A DNA stretch of 5,811 nucleotides from Chloroflexota bacterium (GTDB taxonomy: Bacteria > Chloroflexota > Ktedonobacteria > Ktedonobacterales > Ktedonobacteraceae), in contig VBHV01000281.1 of NCBI GenBank assembly GCA_005881995.1, forward strand, positions 1-5,811, given 5' to 3'. The position numbers and the translations under genes are program-made. Below the pieces are notes generated by a model that was not told where the DNA came from, did not search any database, and saw nothing but the letters and a program-made list of their open reading frames with translations. Shown here piece by piece: positions 5,288-5,811 of the stretch (position 1 is the first letter of the stretch; each line of letters starts with the position of its first letter).

Positions 5288-5811
5288 ATGCAAGTAAAGA
5301 ATAGCGTGGGCATCTGGGCATTTGGCCCCAACGCCACACGTTTTGTGCCGGTGGGTTATCATCCAGAGACTATCAACGAAGATATGGTGACGCGCACGCG
5401 CCGCGTCGTTCAGGGGCTGGCCGATCTGGTTGATGGGCTTGAGTATCACTATCCTGGTGAGATCAACGAAGATACGGTTGATGCGATTAAGGCAGCGCTG
5501 GGGCCGATGGATATTTATTGCCTGGCGGCCGGGCTACACCCCGACCCAACGTATAAGTTGGGAGCGTTCATCAATCCTGACCTGGCGCTGCGGCGCAAGG
5601 GTATCGAGACGCTGAAGCGCGGCGTTGACCTGGCGGCTGCGCTGGGTGCGCACTTCATCATCTGGCCCGGCGCGGAGGGCTACAACTATAACTTCCAGCG
5701 AGAGTACGCACAAACATGGGACCTGTTTGTCGATGGAGTGGGTGAAGTGGTAGCTCATGCAGTCGATAAAGGTGTAACGGTGTTCCTGGAACACAAAAAC
5801 AGCGAACCGGC
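5288..5811 (+). CDS. Xylose-isomerase-like TIM-barrel sugar isomerase, N-terminal 174 residues (runs off the right edge)
   Basis: The first 174 residues resemble the N-terminal half of class I xylose isomerases. By eye the alignment with actinobacterial XylA is good: VGIWAFGPN (7-15) matches its FGLW strand, and YHYPGE (53-58) matches the FHDDD region, with H54 at the catalytic histidine. LHPDPTYKLGAF (83-94) matches its THPVFKDGGF segment, with F94 as the pocket Phe. FIIWPGAEGYNYN (123-135) matches its WGGREG, with W126 as the pocket Trp. EHKNSEP (168-174) matches EPKPNEP, so E168 is a metal ligand and K170 the catalytic lysine. The active site thus looks intact as far as visible; the remaining metal ligands lie beyond the edge. 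Such enzymes interconvert aldoses and ketoses in the cytoplasm. The sequence is divergent enough that the sugar may not be xylose, so no symbol is given. It is divergent from the HAD phosphatase gene. Confidence 0.88.
   Translation, partial: MQVKNSVGIWAFGPNATRFVPVGYHPETINEDMVTRTRRVVQGLADLVDGLEYHYPGEINEDTVDAIKAALGPMDIYCLAAGLHPDPTYKLGAFINPDLALRRKGIETLKRGVDLAAALGAHFIIWPGAEGYNYNFQREYAQTWDLFVDGVGEVVAHAVDKGVTVFLEHKNSEP

Noticed and set aside
5534..5794. An 86-codon minus-strand frame opposite the sugar isomerase
   Set aside because: It is antisense to a coding region with conserved active-site motifs and shows no features of its own.

Overview
The window looks like an ordinary bacterial chromosome segment of intermediate GC content, with short intergenic gaps and clear Shine-Dalgarno sites. 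The gene families and their sequence style suggest a soil-type Chloroflexota, possibly class Ktedonobacteria. That assignment rests on resemblance to family members I remember, not on a marker gene, so confidence is modest. There are no RNA genes, CRISPR arrays, insertion sequences or transposases.

Left part (1-3274, all minus strand). Three tightly coupled genes are read leftward: a SWIM zinc-finger protein (3274-1949), a DUF5691 HEAT-like protein (1949-447) and a MoxR/YehL-type AAA+ ATPase (450 to beyond the left edge). The junctions are TAATG and ATGA overlaps, which indicates translational coupling. Bacteria carry this set widely, usually with VWA and DUF5682 genes nearby; E. coli yehL/yehM/yehP/yehQ is a relative. 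Its biochemical role is not established. The main anomaly of the window is here. The SWIM reading frame is intact from a GTG start with a good ribosome binding site to its stop, except for one in-frame TGA at codon 48, just before the zinc-binding CxC...CxH motif. A start taken at the first downstream ATG (2863) would lose the whole SWIM motif.

Middle part (3275-3902). A divergent intergenic region carries a weak candidate promoter for the SWIM operon and a perfect 13-nt palindrome. It is followed by a plus-strand gene for a 120-residue protein with a Cys-rich N-terminus (CLSCGCG) and a long, probably disordered Ser/Gln/Gly/Pro-rich tail.

Right part (3903-5811). A minus-strand pair encodes a HAD-superfamily phosphatase and, 32 nt downstream, a small integral membrane protein. 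Divergently transcribed is the 5' part of a xylose-isomerase-like TIM-barrel sugar isomerase, which runs off the right edge. The divergent HAD hydrolase and sugar isomerase suggest a carbohydrate theme, but nothing in the sequence shows a shared pathway. No convincing hairpin-plus-T-run terminator was found.
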